Made by a program: the position numbers and the translations under genes
Part shown: positions 12,363 to 21,552 of the stretch, piece by piece
Layout: the number at the start of each line of letters is the position of its first letter
Numbering within the stretch: position 1 is the first letter of the stretch
From: Yimella sp. cx-51
Lineage (GTDB): Bacteria > Actinomycetota > Actinomycetes > Actinomycetales > Dermatophilaceae
Length of the DNA: 64,000 nucleotides
Assembly (NCBI RefSeq): GCF_017654605.1
Contig: NZ_CP072113.1
Location: 1,488,001-1,552,000 of the forward strand
Direction of reading: 5' to 3'
The notes under the pieces: model-generated
Databases searched by the model: none
Told to the model about the DNA's origin: nothing
What the model saw: only the letters and a program-made list of their open reading frames with translations

Positions 12363-13298
12363 TCATTCCACGGATTGCACGGCGAAGGTGTCGCACTTGT
12401 TGATGTCGCCGTCCTGGTAACCGGTGGTGAACCACTTCTGGCGGGCCGCGGCCGAACCGTGCGTCCAGTTCTCCGGCGTCACCCGTCCCTGGGCCTTCTC
12501 CTGGATGCGGTCGTCACCGACGGCGGCAGCTGCCGACAGGCCCGACTTGATGTCGGCTTCGGTGATCGGCTGCATCAGGGTGGTGCCGTTGGCGTCCTTG
12601 GTGGTGGTGGCGTGGTGCACCCACATGCCTCCGAAGCAGTCGGCCATGAGCTCAACGCGGACGGCTCCGCTGTTGCGACCCTGCGGATCCTGCTGCGCCC
12701 TGCCGAGCACACCCAGGAGGTTCTGCACGTGGTGACCGTACTCGTGGGCGACGACGTATTCCTGGGCCAGCGGTCCACCGTCGGCGCCGTACTTCGTGCT
12801 GAGTTCCTTGAAGAAGCTCACGTCGATATAGACCTTCTTGTCCAGCGGGCAGTAGAAGGGGCCCATCGCCGAGCTGCCGGTGCCGCACGCCGTCTGCGTG
12901 GCGCCGCTGTAGAGGACGGTCTTGGCCGGTTCGTACGTGCGCCCGGCCTTCTTCATGTAATCGGTCCAGAACGCCTGCACGCTGTTGACGGTGCCCACGA
13001 CGCGGCAGGTGTCGTCGCGGTTGGCGTCGGCGCCGGTCTTGCACTGGCTGATCGACTCGTCGACCGATGAGTTGCTGCCGGAGATGTTGGAGGTGTTCAT
13101 GTCCCACGGGCTCGCGCCACCGCCGCCGGTGCCTCCACCGCCACCACCGCCGAGACCGTTGAGCAGCACCATGATGATCATGAGGATCAGGCCACCGACG
13201 CCACCTACCGCGACGCCACCGGGCGCCATACCGCCCCCACCTGAGCCGCCACTCTCCACCTGCGAGGTGTCGAGCTGAGCGTTGTCGTTGAACGTCAC
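12363..13298 (-). CDS. Neutral zinc metallopeptidase (YpfJ/KPN_02809 family)
   Basis: Membrane-anchored putative peptidase of 311 residues. It starts MTFNDNAQLDTSQV, then a Gly-rich stretch, one membrane helix (residues ~33-48), a second poly-Gly/Pro linker (~48-63) and an extracytoplasmic domain with the zinc motif HEYGHH (185-190) and a downstream RVELMADCFGG where the Glu is the likely third ligand. Four or more cysteines in the outer domain could form disulfides. The GTG at 13298 is chosen: GGAGG lies 5 nt upstream, and the protein then begins like its family. Substrate unknown. It is divergent from the ABC-F gene. Confidence 0.9.
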   Translation of the reverse strand: MTFNDNAQLDTSQVESGGSGGGGMAPGGVAVGGVGGLILMIIMVLLNGLGGGGGGGTGGGGASPWDMNTSNISGSNSSVDESISQCKTGADANRDDTCRVVGTVNSVQAFWTDYMKKAGRTYEPAKTVLYSGATQTACGTGSSAMGPFYCPLDKKVYIDVSFFKELSTKYGADGGPLAQEYVVAHEYGHHVQNLLGVLGRAQQDPQGRNSGAVRVELMADCFGGMWVHHATTTKDANGTTLMQPITEADIKSGLSAAAAVGDDRIQEKAQGRVTPENWTHGSAAARQKWFTTGYQDGDINKCDTFAVQSVE

Positions 13299-13459
13299 GT
13301 GGACCTCCGCGTCGATCGGCGGCTGGTCGCCGCACGTAGTACCGCCCCGTAGACTATCCAGTTGCGCATGCCGAGCACCGGATGTGCGCCAACCGAACTT
13401 ACGCACCGCGTCGGAAGCTGCCGCGCGCCGGTGTATGCGTCGTCCCGGAGGACCACCGA

Positions 13460-15058
13460 ATGATCACCGCACAGGGCATCGAACTGCGTGCCGGCTCCCG
13501 CCTGCTCGTGGAGGACGCCACCTTCCGGGTCGCCCCAGGAGACCGGGTGGGGCTGGTCGGACGCAACGGAGCCGGTAAGACCACGCTCACCAAGGTGCTT
13601 GCCGGACAAGGGATTCCAGCCGCAGGCACGGTCACGACCGCCGGTGAGGTCGGATATCTGCCGCAGGATCCACGCACCGGCGACCTCGACATGCTGGCCC
13701 GTGATCGCATCCTGTCGGCACGGGGCCTCGACACGATCCTTCGTGACCTGCGCACCGCCGAGGATGCGATGGGCGAGGAGGACGAGGAGAAGCGCGAGAA
13801 GGCCATGCGCCGTTACAGCCGGCTCGACGCCGAGTTCACCGCGCAGGGCGGGTACGCCGCCGAGTCCGAAGCCGCCTCGATCGCCTCCAGCCTGGGGCTG
13901 CCCGAGCGGGTGCTCAACCAGCCGCTGCGCACGCTGTCCGGTGGTCAGCGACGCCGCGTGGAGCTGTCACGCATCCTGTTCAGCGGCGCGCAGACCCTCT
14001 TGCTCGACGAGCCGACCAACCACTTGGACGCCGATTCGATCCTCTGGCTACGTGACTACCTCAAGGCCTACAAGGGCGGGCTCATCATCATCAGCCACGA
14101 CGTCGAGATGCTCGACACCGTCGTGACCCGGGTGTTCCACCTCGACGCCAACCGCGCCGAACTCGACATCTACAACGTCGGGTGGAAGCCCTACCTGCAA
14201 CAGCGCGAGACGGACGAGAAGCGTCGCAAGCGGGAGATGGCGAACGCCCAGAAGAAGGCCGCTGCGCTGTTGTCGCAGGCCGACAAGATGCGCGCCAAGG
14301 CGACGAAGGCGACCGCCGCGCAGAACATGGCCAAGCGCGCCGAGAAGCTGTTGGCCGGGGTGGAGGGCACCAGACAGCAGGACAAGGTCGCCAAGCTGCG
14401 CTTCCCGACGCCTGCTCCGTGCGGCAAGACACCGTTGCGCGCTGAGGGTCTGTCGCGCTCGTACGGGTCACTGGAGATCTTCACCGACGTCGATCTCGCC
14501 ATCGACCGTGGCAGCAAGGTGGTCGTGCTCGGTCTCAACGGCGCGGGCAAGACCACCCTGCTGCGACTGCTGTCGGGCGTCGACCAGCCGGACACCGGTG
14601 AGGTGCAGCCGGGCCACGGGTTGAAACTCGGCTACTACGCGCAGGAACACGAGAACCTCGATGTCGACCGCAGTGTGCTGGCCAACATGAAGTCGGCTGC
14701 ACCCGACCTCGGGGAGACCGAGGTACGCAAGGTGCTGGGTTCGTTCCTGTTCAGTGGCGACGACGTCGACAAGCCGGCCGGGGTGCTCTCCGGCGGTGAG
14801 AAGACGCGTCTGTCGTTGGCGATGCTCGTCGTCTCGGCGGCCAACGTCCTGCTGCTCGACGAACCCACCAACAACCTCGACCCGGCGTCCCGGGCCGAGA
14901 TCCTCGGCGCACTGAACGGCTACGAAGGCGCCGTCGTCCTCGTCACCCACGACGAGGGTGCGGTGGCTGCGCTTGAGCCCGAGCGCGTGTTGCTGCTGCC
15001 CGACGGCGTCGAAGACCTGTGGGGTCCCGACTACCTCGATCTGGTGACGCTCGCCTGA
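13460..15058 (+). CDS. ABC-F family ATPase (ribosome-associated)
   Basis: Soluble protein of 532 residues with two ABC cassettes and no membrane segments. Cassette 1: GRNGAGKTT, LSGGQRRRVELS, LLLDEPTNHLD. A charged coiled-coil linker follows (KKAAALLSQADKMRAKA region). Cassette 2: GLNGAGKTT, LSGGEKTRLSLA, LLLDEPTNNLD. This is the ABC-F layout, whose members act on the ribosome in translation or antibiotic protection; which role applies here is unclear. Start at ATG 13460 because GGAGGA sits ~7 nt before it; an upstream in-frame start adds residues without family similarity. Confidence 0.93.
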   Translation: MITAQGIELRAGSRLLVEDATFRVAPGDRVGLVGRNGAGKTTLTKVLAGQGIPAAGTVTTAGEVGYLPQDPRTGDLDMLARDRILSARGLDTILRDLRTAEDAMGEEDEEKREKAMRRYSRLDAEFTAQGGYAAESEAASIASSLGLPERVLNQPLRTLSGGQRRRVELSRILFSGAQTLLLDEPTNHLDADSILWLRDYLKAYKGGLIIISHDVEMLDTVVTRVFHLDANRAELDIYNVGWKPYLQQRETDEKRRKREMANAQKKAAALLSQADKMRAKATKATAAQNMAKRAEKLLAGVEGTRQQDKVAKLRFPTPAPCGKTPLRAEGLSRSYGSLEIFTDVDLAIDRGSKVVVLGLNGAGKTTLLRLLSGVDQPDTGEVQPGHGLKLGYYAQEHENLDVDRSVLANMKSAAPDLGETEVRKVLGSFLFSGDDVDKPAGVLSGGEKTRLSLAMLVVSAANVLLLDEPTNNLDPASRAEILGALNGYEGAVVLVTHDEGAVAALEPERVLLLPDGVEDLWGPDYLDLVTLA

Positions 15059-15169
15059 TACCGGCATAAATGCGTCGTCACCGCGGTTGCCACCCAGAGG
15101 TCGGGCATTCGCGCAGGTGCGCACCCGTCCACCACGGTGACCGGCGCAACGAGGAGACGAACCCCAAGC

Positions 15170-17038
15170 ATGTCGATGGGCAACTGGCAGGTCATGCACT
15201 CGATGACCAAGGATTCTTCGGTCAAGAGCGCCAAACTCAAGCCTGGCACCGGACGCCGGGTGCTGTCGTACGCCACTCCCTACAAGCGCACCATCGCGTG
15301 GTTCCTCGTGCTCGTGGTGATCGACGCGCTGCTGGTGATCGCCACCCCGCTGCTGCTGAAGGAAATCATCGACCGCGGTGTGGTGCAGCAGGACAAGCCA
15401 CTCATCATCTGGCTCGGTGTCGGCGTAGCGGTCGTGGCGCTGGTCGGCGCCGTCATGGGCGTGGTGCAGCGATGGATGTCGGCCCGGCTCGGTGAGGGGC
15501 TCATCTACGACCTGCGGCGGCAAGTGTTCGGCCACGTGCTGCGCCAACCGATCGCCTTCTTCACCCGGGCCCAGACCGGCGCTTTGGTGACCCGTCTCAA
15601 CTCCGACGTCATCGGTGCGCAGGGCGCATTCACGTCGGTGATGTCGAATGTCGTCTCCAACGCCGTCAGCCTCGTGGTGATCATCATCGCCATGGCGACC
15701 CTGTCGTGGCAGCTGACCCTCGGCGCCCTCGTCCTGGTGCCCTTCTTCCTGATCCCCACCCGCATCATGGGACGCCGCCTAGCCGGACTCACCCGCGCCC
15801 AGATGACTGAGAACGCCGATCTCGGCACCCGCATGACCGAGCGGTTCAACGTCGCCGGAGCGTTGCTCGTGAAGCTCTTCGGGCGTCCGGTGCAGGAGGA
15901 CGAGGAGTACTCCGAGCGCGCCGCGAAGGTGCGTGACATCGGCGTGAGCATCGCCGTCCAGCGCGCGATCTTCATGGTCGGCCTCACCCTGCTCGCGTCA
16001 CTGGCCACCGCGATGGTCTACGGAATCGGCGGCGTCATGGCGGTCGACGGCAGCCTCACCATCGGCACGCTGCTGGCCTTGGCTGCCCTGCTCGGACGCC
16101 TCTACGCACCGCTCACCGCACTCTCCAACGTCCGGATCGACGTCATGACCGCTCTGGTGTCATTCGAGCGGGTCTTCGAGATCCTCGATCTCGAGCCGTT
16201 GGTCAAGGAGGCGGAGCATCCGCGTGCTCTCGGTCAGGGTGCCCTCGACGTCGAACTCGAAGGCGTCACTTTCGCCTATCCGACCGCCGATCAGGTGTCC
16301 CTCGACTCGTTGGAGGTGACCGGCGTCGACAAGGGCGACAGCTCGCAGGTGCTGCGCGACGTGTCATTCCGCGCGGAGGCCGGACAGGTGGTGGCGCTCG
16401 TCGGACCGTCCGGGGCCGGCAAGACAACCATCACCGGCCTGGTGGCTCGGCTCTACGACCCGACCGGCGGTGCGGTGCGCATCGGCGGTGGAGACCTGCG
16501 CGAGGTGTCCTTCGACTCGTTGCGTGAGCGGGTGGGCGTGGTGACGCAGGAGGCGCACATGTTCCACTCCTCGATCCGCGACAACCTGCTCTACGCCAAG
16601 CCCGACGCCACCGCAGCGCAGATGGAAGCCGCGTTGCGGGCGGCGAATGTCTGGGCGCTCATCGAGCGGCTACCCCACGGACTCGACACCGTGGTCGGCG
16701 ATCGTGGTCACCGGCTCTCCGGCGGCGAGAAGCAACGCCTGGCCATCGCCCGGCTGCTGCTCAAGGCGCCGTCGGTCGTGATCCTCGACGAGGCCACCGC
16801 CCACCTCGACAGCGAGAGTGAGGTGCTGGTGCAGCGCGCGCTCGACAACGCGCTGGAGGGCCGCACCGCGATCGTCATCGCCCACCGCCTCTCCACGATC
16901 CGCCGCGCCGATCAGATCCTGGTGGTGGACAACGGGCGCATCGTCGAGCGGGGCACGCACGAAGAACTCCTGACGGCGGAGGGCGCGTACGCCGACCTCT
17001 ACCGCACTCAGTTCTCGGACGGGCCGCTCACGGTCTGA
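15170..17038 (+). CDS. ABC exporter, fused membrane and ATPase domains
   Basis: Half-transporter of 622 residues expected to work as a dimer in the cell membrane. N-terminal six-helix domain (~residues 35-330), C-terminal nucleotide-binding domain with GPSGAGKTT, LSGGEKQRLAIARLL, VVILDEATAHLD and the switch IVIAHRLSTI. Similar to lipid/drug exporters of the MsbA/MdlB type; substrate not readable. ATG 15170 is taken (GAGGAG 13 nt upstream, a bit far); an in-frame GTG at 15137 has no ribosome site. Its last 31 bp overlap the end of the convergent gene at 17008. Confidence 0.9.
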   Translation: MSMGNWQVMHSMTKDSSVKSAKLKPGTGRRVLSYATPYKRTIAWFLVLVVIDALLVIATPLLLKEIIDRGVVQQDKPLIIWLGVGVAVVALVGAVMGVVQRWMSARLGEGLIYDLRRQVFGHVLRQPIAFFTRAQTGALVTRLNSDVIGAQGAFTSVMSNVVSNAVSLVVIIIAMATLSWQLTLGALVLVPFFLIPTRIMGRRLAGLTRAQMTENADLGTRMTERFNVAGALLVKLFGRPVQEDEEYSERAAKVRDIGVSIAVQRAIFMVGLTLLASLATAMVYGIGGVMAVDGSLTIGTLLALAALLGRLYAPLTALSNVRIDVMTALVSFERVFEILDLEPLVKEAEHPRALGQGALDVELEGVTFAYPTADQVSLDSLEVTGVDKGDSSQVLRDVSFRAEAGQVVALVGPSGAGKTTITGLVARLYDPTGGAVRIGGGDLREVSFDSLRERVGVVTQEAHMFHSSIRDNLLYAKPDATAAQMEAALRAANVWALIERLPHGLDTVVGDRGHRLSGGEKQRLAIARLLLKAPSVVILDEATAHLDSESEVLVQRALDNALEGRTAIVIAHRLSTIRRADQILVVDNGRIVERGTHEELLTAEGAYADLYRTQFSDGPLTV

Positions 17039-17391
17039 CCTCGGCGGCGCCCGGCTGAGAACTTCCCGGCCGCCATCGCCACGTCGTACGCCGCGATGAC
17101 ACCGAGCACGCCACGCTGCCACGGACGCAGCGGCAGATCCCGTGCTGACAGACCCGCCATCACCCAACCGGCGTTGATTGCGGCGGCTGATCCGATCGTC
17201 AGGCCGCGCGAATGTGAAGTGGCGAGGGTGGCGGCGTGCACGGCGCCGGATGCGAGTAGAGCGGCACTGATCGCCGGTCGTGCCGAACGGGGGAGTCCGA
17301 GCAGTTCGAACGGGGCGGGGCTCCAGGCGCAGAGGGTGCCGCTGCCCAGATTGGCAGCGAGATCGACGGTCATCAGGTCACGGACGTCCAT
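17008..17391 (-). CDS. Small hypothetical membrane protein
   Basis: About 127 residues, Ala-rich, with probably three or four hydrophobic segments (for example AISAALLASGAVHAATLA and GVLGVIAAYDVAMAAG). I do not recognise a family. It lies just downstream of the SURF1 gene on the same strand, so the two may be co-transcribed. The start is uncertain: GTG at 17421 would add ten residues; neither start has a clear ribosome site. Its 3' end overlaps the convergent ABC exporter by 31 bp. Confidence 0.6.
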   Translation of the reverse strand: MDVRDLMTVDLAANLGSGTLCAWSPAPFELLGLPRSARPAISAALLASGAVHAATLATSHSRGLTIGSAAAINAGWVMAGLSARDLPLRPWQRGVLGVIAAYDVAMAAGKFSAGRRRGQTVSGPSEN

Positions 17392-17439
17392 GGCCTGATG
17401 CTGCCCAGCCGTGCGCTTCACAGGCCGTGCGGGCGGTGA

Positions 17440-18249
17440 TCAGTCGTCCTCCTCGTCCCAGATCCGCACTTTCTCCTTCTTCTGCTTCGGCACCGACGGG
17501 CGTGGTTCCTGCGTGGCGTCCAGATGTTCACGGCGCGCGCGCAACAGGAAGAAGGCGAGCACGCCCGCCGCTCCGATCCACCACTGGACGGCGTAACTGA
17601 AGTTGATCCAGGCGTATCCGCCCGGATCGGGCTTGGGCAGCGCGGCGGGTGCGACCTTGGGGAGGTTCGCCGCGTTCTCGCTGCGCATGAGCACGTACGC
17701 GTTGCGGGCCTGTGGTTGGGCGGTGAGTTCGCGCAGGAGGCCGACATTGATCGATGCGGCCTGACCCGGCACGTCGGCGCGCTTCAGGTCGGGCTCACCG
17801 GCGCGTAGCCATCCGATCACCGTCACGGGGCCAGTAGGAGTCGGCGGCACGCTGTCAGGTGCAGCAGCGGTGCGGCCGTTCGGTATCCACCCGCGGTCGA
17901 CGAAGACCACCTCGCCGCCGGTCGTGCGCAGCGGCACCACTACCTCGTAGCCGTAGCTCTTGGCCAACGGACGGTTACGGATGAGCACGCGATTGCTGTC
18001 GAGATAGGTGCCCGTGAGCCGCACCTGACGCCACTGTTGCTCAGCGTCAGGGGGCACGAGCGCATTCGGCTGGGCCGAGGCGATATCGACCGGGGCGCCG
18101 TTGTAGTTGGCTTCGAGGTGCTTTTCGGCGGTGATCTTGTGCTCGTACCGGTGGTACTGCCAGCGGCCCAGGAAGACGCACGCGGTCGCGGCGAGCAGCG
18201 CCACGAGCATCCAGCCCACCCAGCGGCGGGTCAGGAGCAGGCGGAACAC
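17440..18249 (-). CDS. SURF1 family cytochrome oxidase biogenesis protein
   Basis: Membrane protein of ~269 residues with the SURF1 topology: an N-terminal helix (VGWMLVALLAATACVFLGRWQYHR), a periplasmic-side domain with the family motifs FVDRGWIPNG and a C-terminal helix (YAVQWWIGAAGVLAFFLL) followed by a charged tail rich in Lys and Glu/Asp. SURF1 assists haem a insertion into cytochrome oxidase, which fits with ctaA/ctaB nearby. GTG at 18249 is chosen because TACGGT ends 7 nt upstream (leaderless geometry) and the protein then begins VFRLLLTRRWVGW like relatives; ATG at 18294 is the alternative. Confidence 0.9.
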   Translation of the reverse strand: MFRLLLTRRWVGWMLVALLAATACVFLGRWQYHRYEHKITAEKHLEANYNGAPVDIASAQPNALVPPDAEQQWRQVRLTGTYLDSNRVLIRNRPLAKSYGYEVVVPLRTTGGEVVFVDRGWIPNGRTAAAPDSVPPTPTGPVTVIGWLRAGEPDLKRADVPGQAASINVGLLRELTAQPQARNAYVLMRSENAANLPKVAPAALPKPDPGGYAWINFSYAVQWWIGAAGVLAFFLLRARREHLDATQEPRPSVPKQKKEKVRIWDEEDD

Positions 18250-18323
18250 ACCTGGAACCGTACTCGTCGCGCCTGGCAGCGGCCCGGGCGGCATGCGCCA
18301 CGATCTGACCTAGCATGGAGAGC

Positions 18324-19319
18324 ATGTCCGCTCATCCGTCCTCCGGCCCCTTGGTCGACACCTTCGGTCGTGTCGCCACGGATCTGCGGGTCTCGGTGAC
18401 CGACCGGTGCAACCTGCGCTGCACCTATTGCATGCCGGCCGAAGGCCTGCCGTGGATGAGCAAGCCGGAGATGCTCAGCGACGACGAGATGGTGCGCCTG
18501 ATCGGGCTCTTCGTGCAGCTCGGCATCACCCAGCTGCGGCTGACCGGTGGCGAGCCACTGCTGCGCCGATCGCTGGTCGACCTCGTCCGACGGTTCAGCG
18601 AACTCCCCAATGCTCCGCGAATCGCGTTGACCACCAACGGGATCGGTCTCGACCGCTTGGCGCAGCCGCTCGCGGACGCCGGACTGTCGCGCATCAACGT
18701 CTCGCTCGACACCGTCTCCTCCGAACGCTTTCTGCAGTTGACCCGCCGCGACCGGTTTGCCGATGTGGAGCGTGGCCTGAAGGCCGCTACCGATGCCGGC
18801 CTGGCTCCGGTGAAGGTCAACGCGGTCGCCATGCCTGGCGAAGACCCGGCCGACCTGTTGGCGTGGTGCCTCGACCGCGGCTACGAACTGCGCTTCATCG
18901 AGCAGATGCCGCTGGACGCCCAGCACGAGTGGAGCCGCGCCACCATGCTGAGCCGGCAGGAGATCCTCGACTCGCTCGGCGCCCGCTTCTCGCTCAGCAC
19001 GGTGGAGAACCGTGGGTCTGCGCCCGCGGAGACCTTCTACGTCAATGGCGGTCCGCACAAGGTCGGCGTCATCGCCAGCGTAACGGCGCCGTTCTGCGGG
19101 GCATGCGATCGGGTGCGGCTCACCGCCGACGGCCAGGTGCGCAACTGTCTCTTCGCCCGCTCGGAGAACGACCTACGTGGGCCGATGCGTGACGGTGCCT
19201 CGGACGAGCAACTGGTCGACCTGATCCGACTCAACATGTGGGGCAAGGCCCGCGGCCACGGCATCGGCACGCCCGACTTCGTCCAGCCAGACCGGCCGAT
19301 GTCAGCCATCGGCGGCTGA
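18324..19319 (+). CDS. moaA: GTP 3',8-cyclase (molybdenum cofactor step 1)
   Basis: Radical SAM enzyme that starts molybdopterin synthesis from GTP. The N-terminal cluster motif is CNLRCTYC (Cys 29, 33, 36), the C-terminal second cluster ligands are in APFCGACDRVRL and QVRNCLF, and the chain ends in the Gly-Gly pair that activity needs. ~331 residues. The ATG at 18324 is preferred: TAGCAT (18311-18316) ends 7 nt before it and would overlap the other candidate ATG at 18315. No other moa gene is nearby. Confidence 0.95.
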   Translation: MSAHPSSGPLVDTFGRVATDLRVSVTDRCNLRCTYCMPAEGLPWMSKPEMLSDDEMVRLIGLFVQLGITQLRLTGGEPLLRRSLVDLVRRFSELPNAPRIALTTNGIGLDRLAQPLADAGLSRINVSLDTVSSERFLQLTRRDRFADVERGLKAATDAGLAPVKVNAVAMPGEDPADLLAWCLDRGYELRFIEQMPLDAQHEWSRATMLSRQEILDSLGARFSLSTVENRGSAPAETFYVNGGPHKVGVIASVTAPFCGACDRVRLTADGQVRNCLFARSENDLRGPMRDGASDEQLVDLIRLNMWGKARGHGIGTPDFVQPDRPMSAIGG

Positions 19320-19359
19320 CCGAGCAAGCCAATGTCGACGGCCCCGAGGGCAAGAACAC

Positions 19360-19557
19360 TCAGTCGAGGTCGGCGACCGGCACGACGTCCATCGGAAAAC
19401 TGCGAAGGCTGAGGAATTCATTCAACGTGACCCGGTGCTCGTCGCAGGCGAGCCACACCTTGCGGCGGTCCTCGTCGTGGATCTTGGGGTTGCGCCACCG
19501 GATGCCCCACGATGCCTCCCGCGAGCACGCCTTGGCGCTGCAGCGCAGCTCGGTCAC
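19360..19557 (-). CDS. Small conserved Cys-containing protein
   Basis: 65 residues with C-x4-C near the N-terminus (RCSAKACS) and a C-x2-H near residue 39 (ACDEH), which could bind a metal such as zinc; this is inferred from spacing only. Its start overlaps the stop of the DUF3099 gene by 4 bp, so it is translated together with it. I do not know its function. The 4-bp coupling and sensible composition argue for a real gene. Confidence 0.7.
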   Translation of the reverse strand: MTELRCSAKACSREASWGIRWRNPKIHDEDRRKVWLACDEHRVTLNEFLSLRSFPMDVVPVADLD

Positions 19558-19859
19558 GGCTTCTTCCCGGCGTCCAGGTGGGTGATCGGGTCACTCGGAC
19601 GCACGGTGCCGAGCACGTCGATTCGGCGCTGGTTGGTTGCGTTCGCCAGCACCACCGCGAAATAGGGGAGAAGGACGGCCCCCGCGACGCAGACCCACCG
19701 TGCCCAACCGGTGAGCAACACCGCGAGCACGAAACAGAGCGTGCGAATACCCATGGAGATCAGGTAGTTGCGCATCCGGTTGTCGCGGTCGTCCTTGGGG
19801 GCCGAAGGCAGGTTCGTCGCCGAGGGAACCTCGTCCTGCGGAGCGTTGCGACGTGCCAT
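19554..19859 (-). CDS. DUF3099-type membrane protein
   Basis: 101 residues: a polar N-terminus, two hydrophobic helices (LISMGIRTLCFVLAVLL and WVCVAGAVLLPYFAVVLA) and a short polar tail. This matches the actinobacterial DUF3099 family, function unknown. The ATG at 19859 has GGAGG only 2 nt away, and a TATCGT box (19867-19872) ends 7 nt before it, so it may be leaderless instead. Forms a two-gene unit with the Cys protein at 19360 and is divergent from fabG. Confidence 0.82.
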   Translation of the reverse strand: MARRNAPQDEVPSATNLPSAPKDDRDNRMRNYLISMGIRTLCFVLAVLLTGWARWVCVAGAVLLPYFAVVLANATNQRRIDVLGTVRPSDPITHLDAGKKP

Positions 19860-19975
19860 GACCTCCACGATACGTCCGTGACCTGTGTCACCGACGCTGC
19901 GGATCCGGTCGCAATGGTTCGGGCTTACCGAAAAGTAGTGGATACGGTCGGCAGAGCCCACTTCAAGGAGAGTTC

Positions 19976-20689
19976 ATGCCCCAGCCCCGCAACGTCCTGG
20001 TCACCGGTGGAAACCGCGGCATCGGTGCCGCCATCGCGCAGGCCTTCCTCGACGCCGGCGACAAGGTGGCCATCACCTCGCGTGACGGCTCCGGACCCGA
20101 GGGCGCGGTCGCGATCGCGGCTGACGTGACCGACTCCGCGAGTGTCGACGCAGCTTTCACCGAGGCCGAGGAGCAACTCGGTGGCCCGATCGAGATCGTG
20201 ATCGCCAACGCCGGCATCACCAAGGACACCCTGCTGATGCGGATGAGCGACGAGGAGTTCGACCAGGTGGTCGACACCAACCTCGCAGGCGCCTTCCGCT
20301 GCGCCCGCCGGGCCAGCAAGGGCATGCTCAAGCTCAAGCGCGGCCGCATCGTGTTCATCTCCAGCGTGGTGGGCCTGTACGGCGGTCCGGGGCAGGCGAA
20401 CTACGCGGCCAGCAAGGCCGGTCTGGTCGGACTCGCCCGCTCCATCACCCGCGAACTCGGTAAGCGGAACATCACCGCCAATGTCGTCGCTCCGGGCTTC
20501 ATCGACACCGACATGACCAAGGCCCTCCCGCAGGCCCAGCAGGACACCTACCTGGCGGCCATCCCGGCCGGGCGCTTCGCCCAGCCGGAGGAGGTCGCCA
20601 AGGTGGTGCGCTTCCTGGCCAGTGACGAAGCCGGATACATCAGCGGCGCGGTCATCCCGGTCGACGGCGGCCTGGGCATGGGCCACTGA
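19976..20689 (+). CDS. fabG: 3-oxoacyl-ACP reductase FabG
   Basis: NADPH-dependent short-chain dehydrogenase that reduces 3-oxoacyl-ACP in fatty-acid elongation. 237 residues; cofactor motif TGGNRGIG (10-17), catalytic Ser130, Tyr143 and Lys147 in ISSVVGLYGGPGQANYAASK. Strong AAGGAGAG Shine-Dalgarno. It sits 41 bp before the enoyl reductase gene in the same order as mabA-inhA of mycobacteria. The upstream gap has a TTCGG/CCGAA inverted repeat (19918-19932) and a TACGGT box (19943-19948), a possible promoter. Confidence 0.94.
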   Translation: MPQPRNVLVTGGNRGIGAAIAQAFLDAGDKVAITSRDGSGPEGAVAIAADVTDSASVDAAFTEAEEQLGGPIEIVIANAGITKDTLLMRMSDEEFDQVVDTNLAGAFRCARRASKGMLKLKRGRIVFISSVVGLYGGPGQANYAASKAGLVGLARSITRELGKRNITANVVAPGFIDTDMTKALPQAQQDTYLAAIPAGRFAQPEEVAKVVRFLASDEAGYISGAVIPVDGGLGMGH

Positions 20690-20730
20690 GCCCGCCGATC
20701 GATCCATCACAGACGAAGAGAGACGAAGAC

Positions 20731-21492
20731 ATGGGCATTCTCGAAGGAAAGAAGCTGCTGATCACCGGCGTCCTGATGGACTCCTCCATCGCCTTCCACG
20801 TCGCCAAGCTGGCGCAGGAAGAGGGCGCGACCGTCGTCCTCACCAGCTTCGGCCGGACGATGAAGATCACCTCCACGATCGCCAAGCGGCTGCCGACCAC
20901 CCCTGAGGTGATCGAGCTCGACGTCACCGACACCGACCACCTCGACACTTTGGGCGACCGCCTCAAAGAACACGTCGACGGGCTGGACGGCGTGCTGCAC
21001 TCCATCGGTTTCGCGCCGCCCGGTGCGTTCAACTTCATGGAAGGACAGTGGGACGACGTCGCCACGGCGGTGCACGTCTCGGCCTACTCACTGAAGGCCC
21101 TCGCGGCGGCGACCGCCGACCTGATGCCGGACGGCGGCTCGGTGGTCGGCCTGACCTTCGACGCGAAATTCGCCTGGCCGGTCTACGACTGGATGGGTGT
21201 GGCCAAGGCAGCGTTCGAGTCGACCAACCGCTACCTGGCCCGTGATCTTGGCTCGCGCAACATCCGGTGCAACCTGGTGTCGGCCGGTCCGATCCGCACC
21301 ACCGCGGCCAAGTCGATCCCGGGCTTCGAGACCTTCGAGAACACCTGGAACGAACGCGCACCCCTGGGCTGGGACGTCCGCGATCCGGAACCGGCTGCGA
21401 AGGCCTGCGTGGCGCTCTTCTCCGACTGGTTCCCCGCGACGACGGGCGAGATCCTGCACGTCGACGGCGGCGTCCACGCGATGGGTCAGTAG
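20731..21492 (+). CDS. fabI: Enoyl-ACP reductase, InhA/FabI type
   Basis: NADH-dependent reductase for the last step of each fatty-acid elongation cycle. 253 residues, closest in motifs to the InhA branch: HSIGFAPPG (Ser91), and the catalytic pair Tyr152 and Lys159 in WPVYDWMGVAKAAFES, then NLVSAGPIRTTAAKSIPGF. AGAGACGAAG precedes the ATG. The operon with fabG indicates type II fatty-acid synthesis; InhA-like sequence does not by itself imply mycolic acids. Confidence 0.94.
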   Translation: MGILEGKKLLITGVLMDSSIAFHVAKLAQEEGATVVLTSFGRTMKITSTIAKRLPTTPEVIELDVTDTDHLDTLGDRLKEHVDGLDGVLHSIGFAPPGAFNFMEGQWDDVATAVHVSAYSLKALAAATADLMPDGGSVVGLTFDAKFAWPVYDWMGVAKAAFESTNRYLARDLGSRNIRCNLVSAGPIRTTAAKSIPGFETFENTWNERAPLGWDVRDPEPAAKACVALFSDWFPATTGEILHVDGGVHAMGQ

Positions 21493-21552
21493 GTCGCTGG
21501 TTCACGCGCGCGCGGACGGCGAATCGGTGCTGCAGGTCCTAGAGTTGCCGGC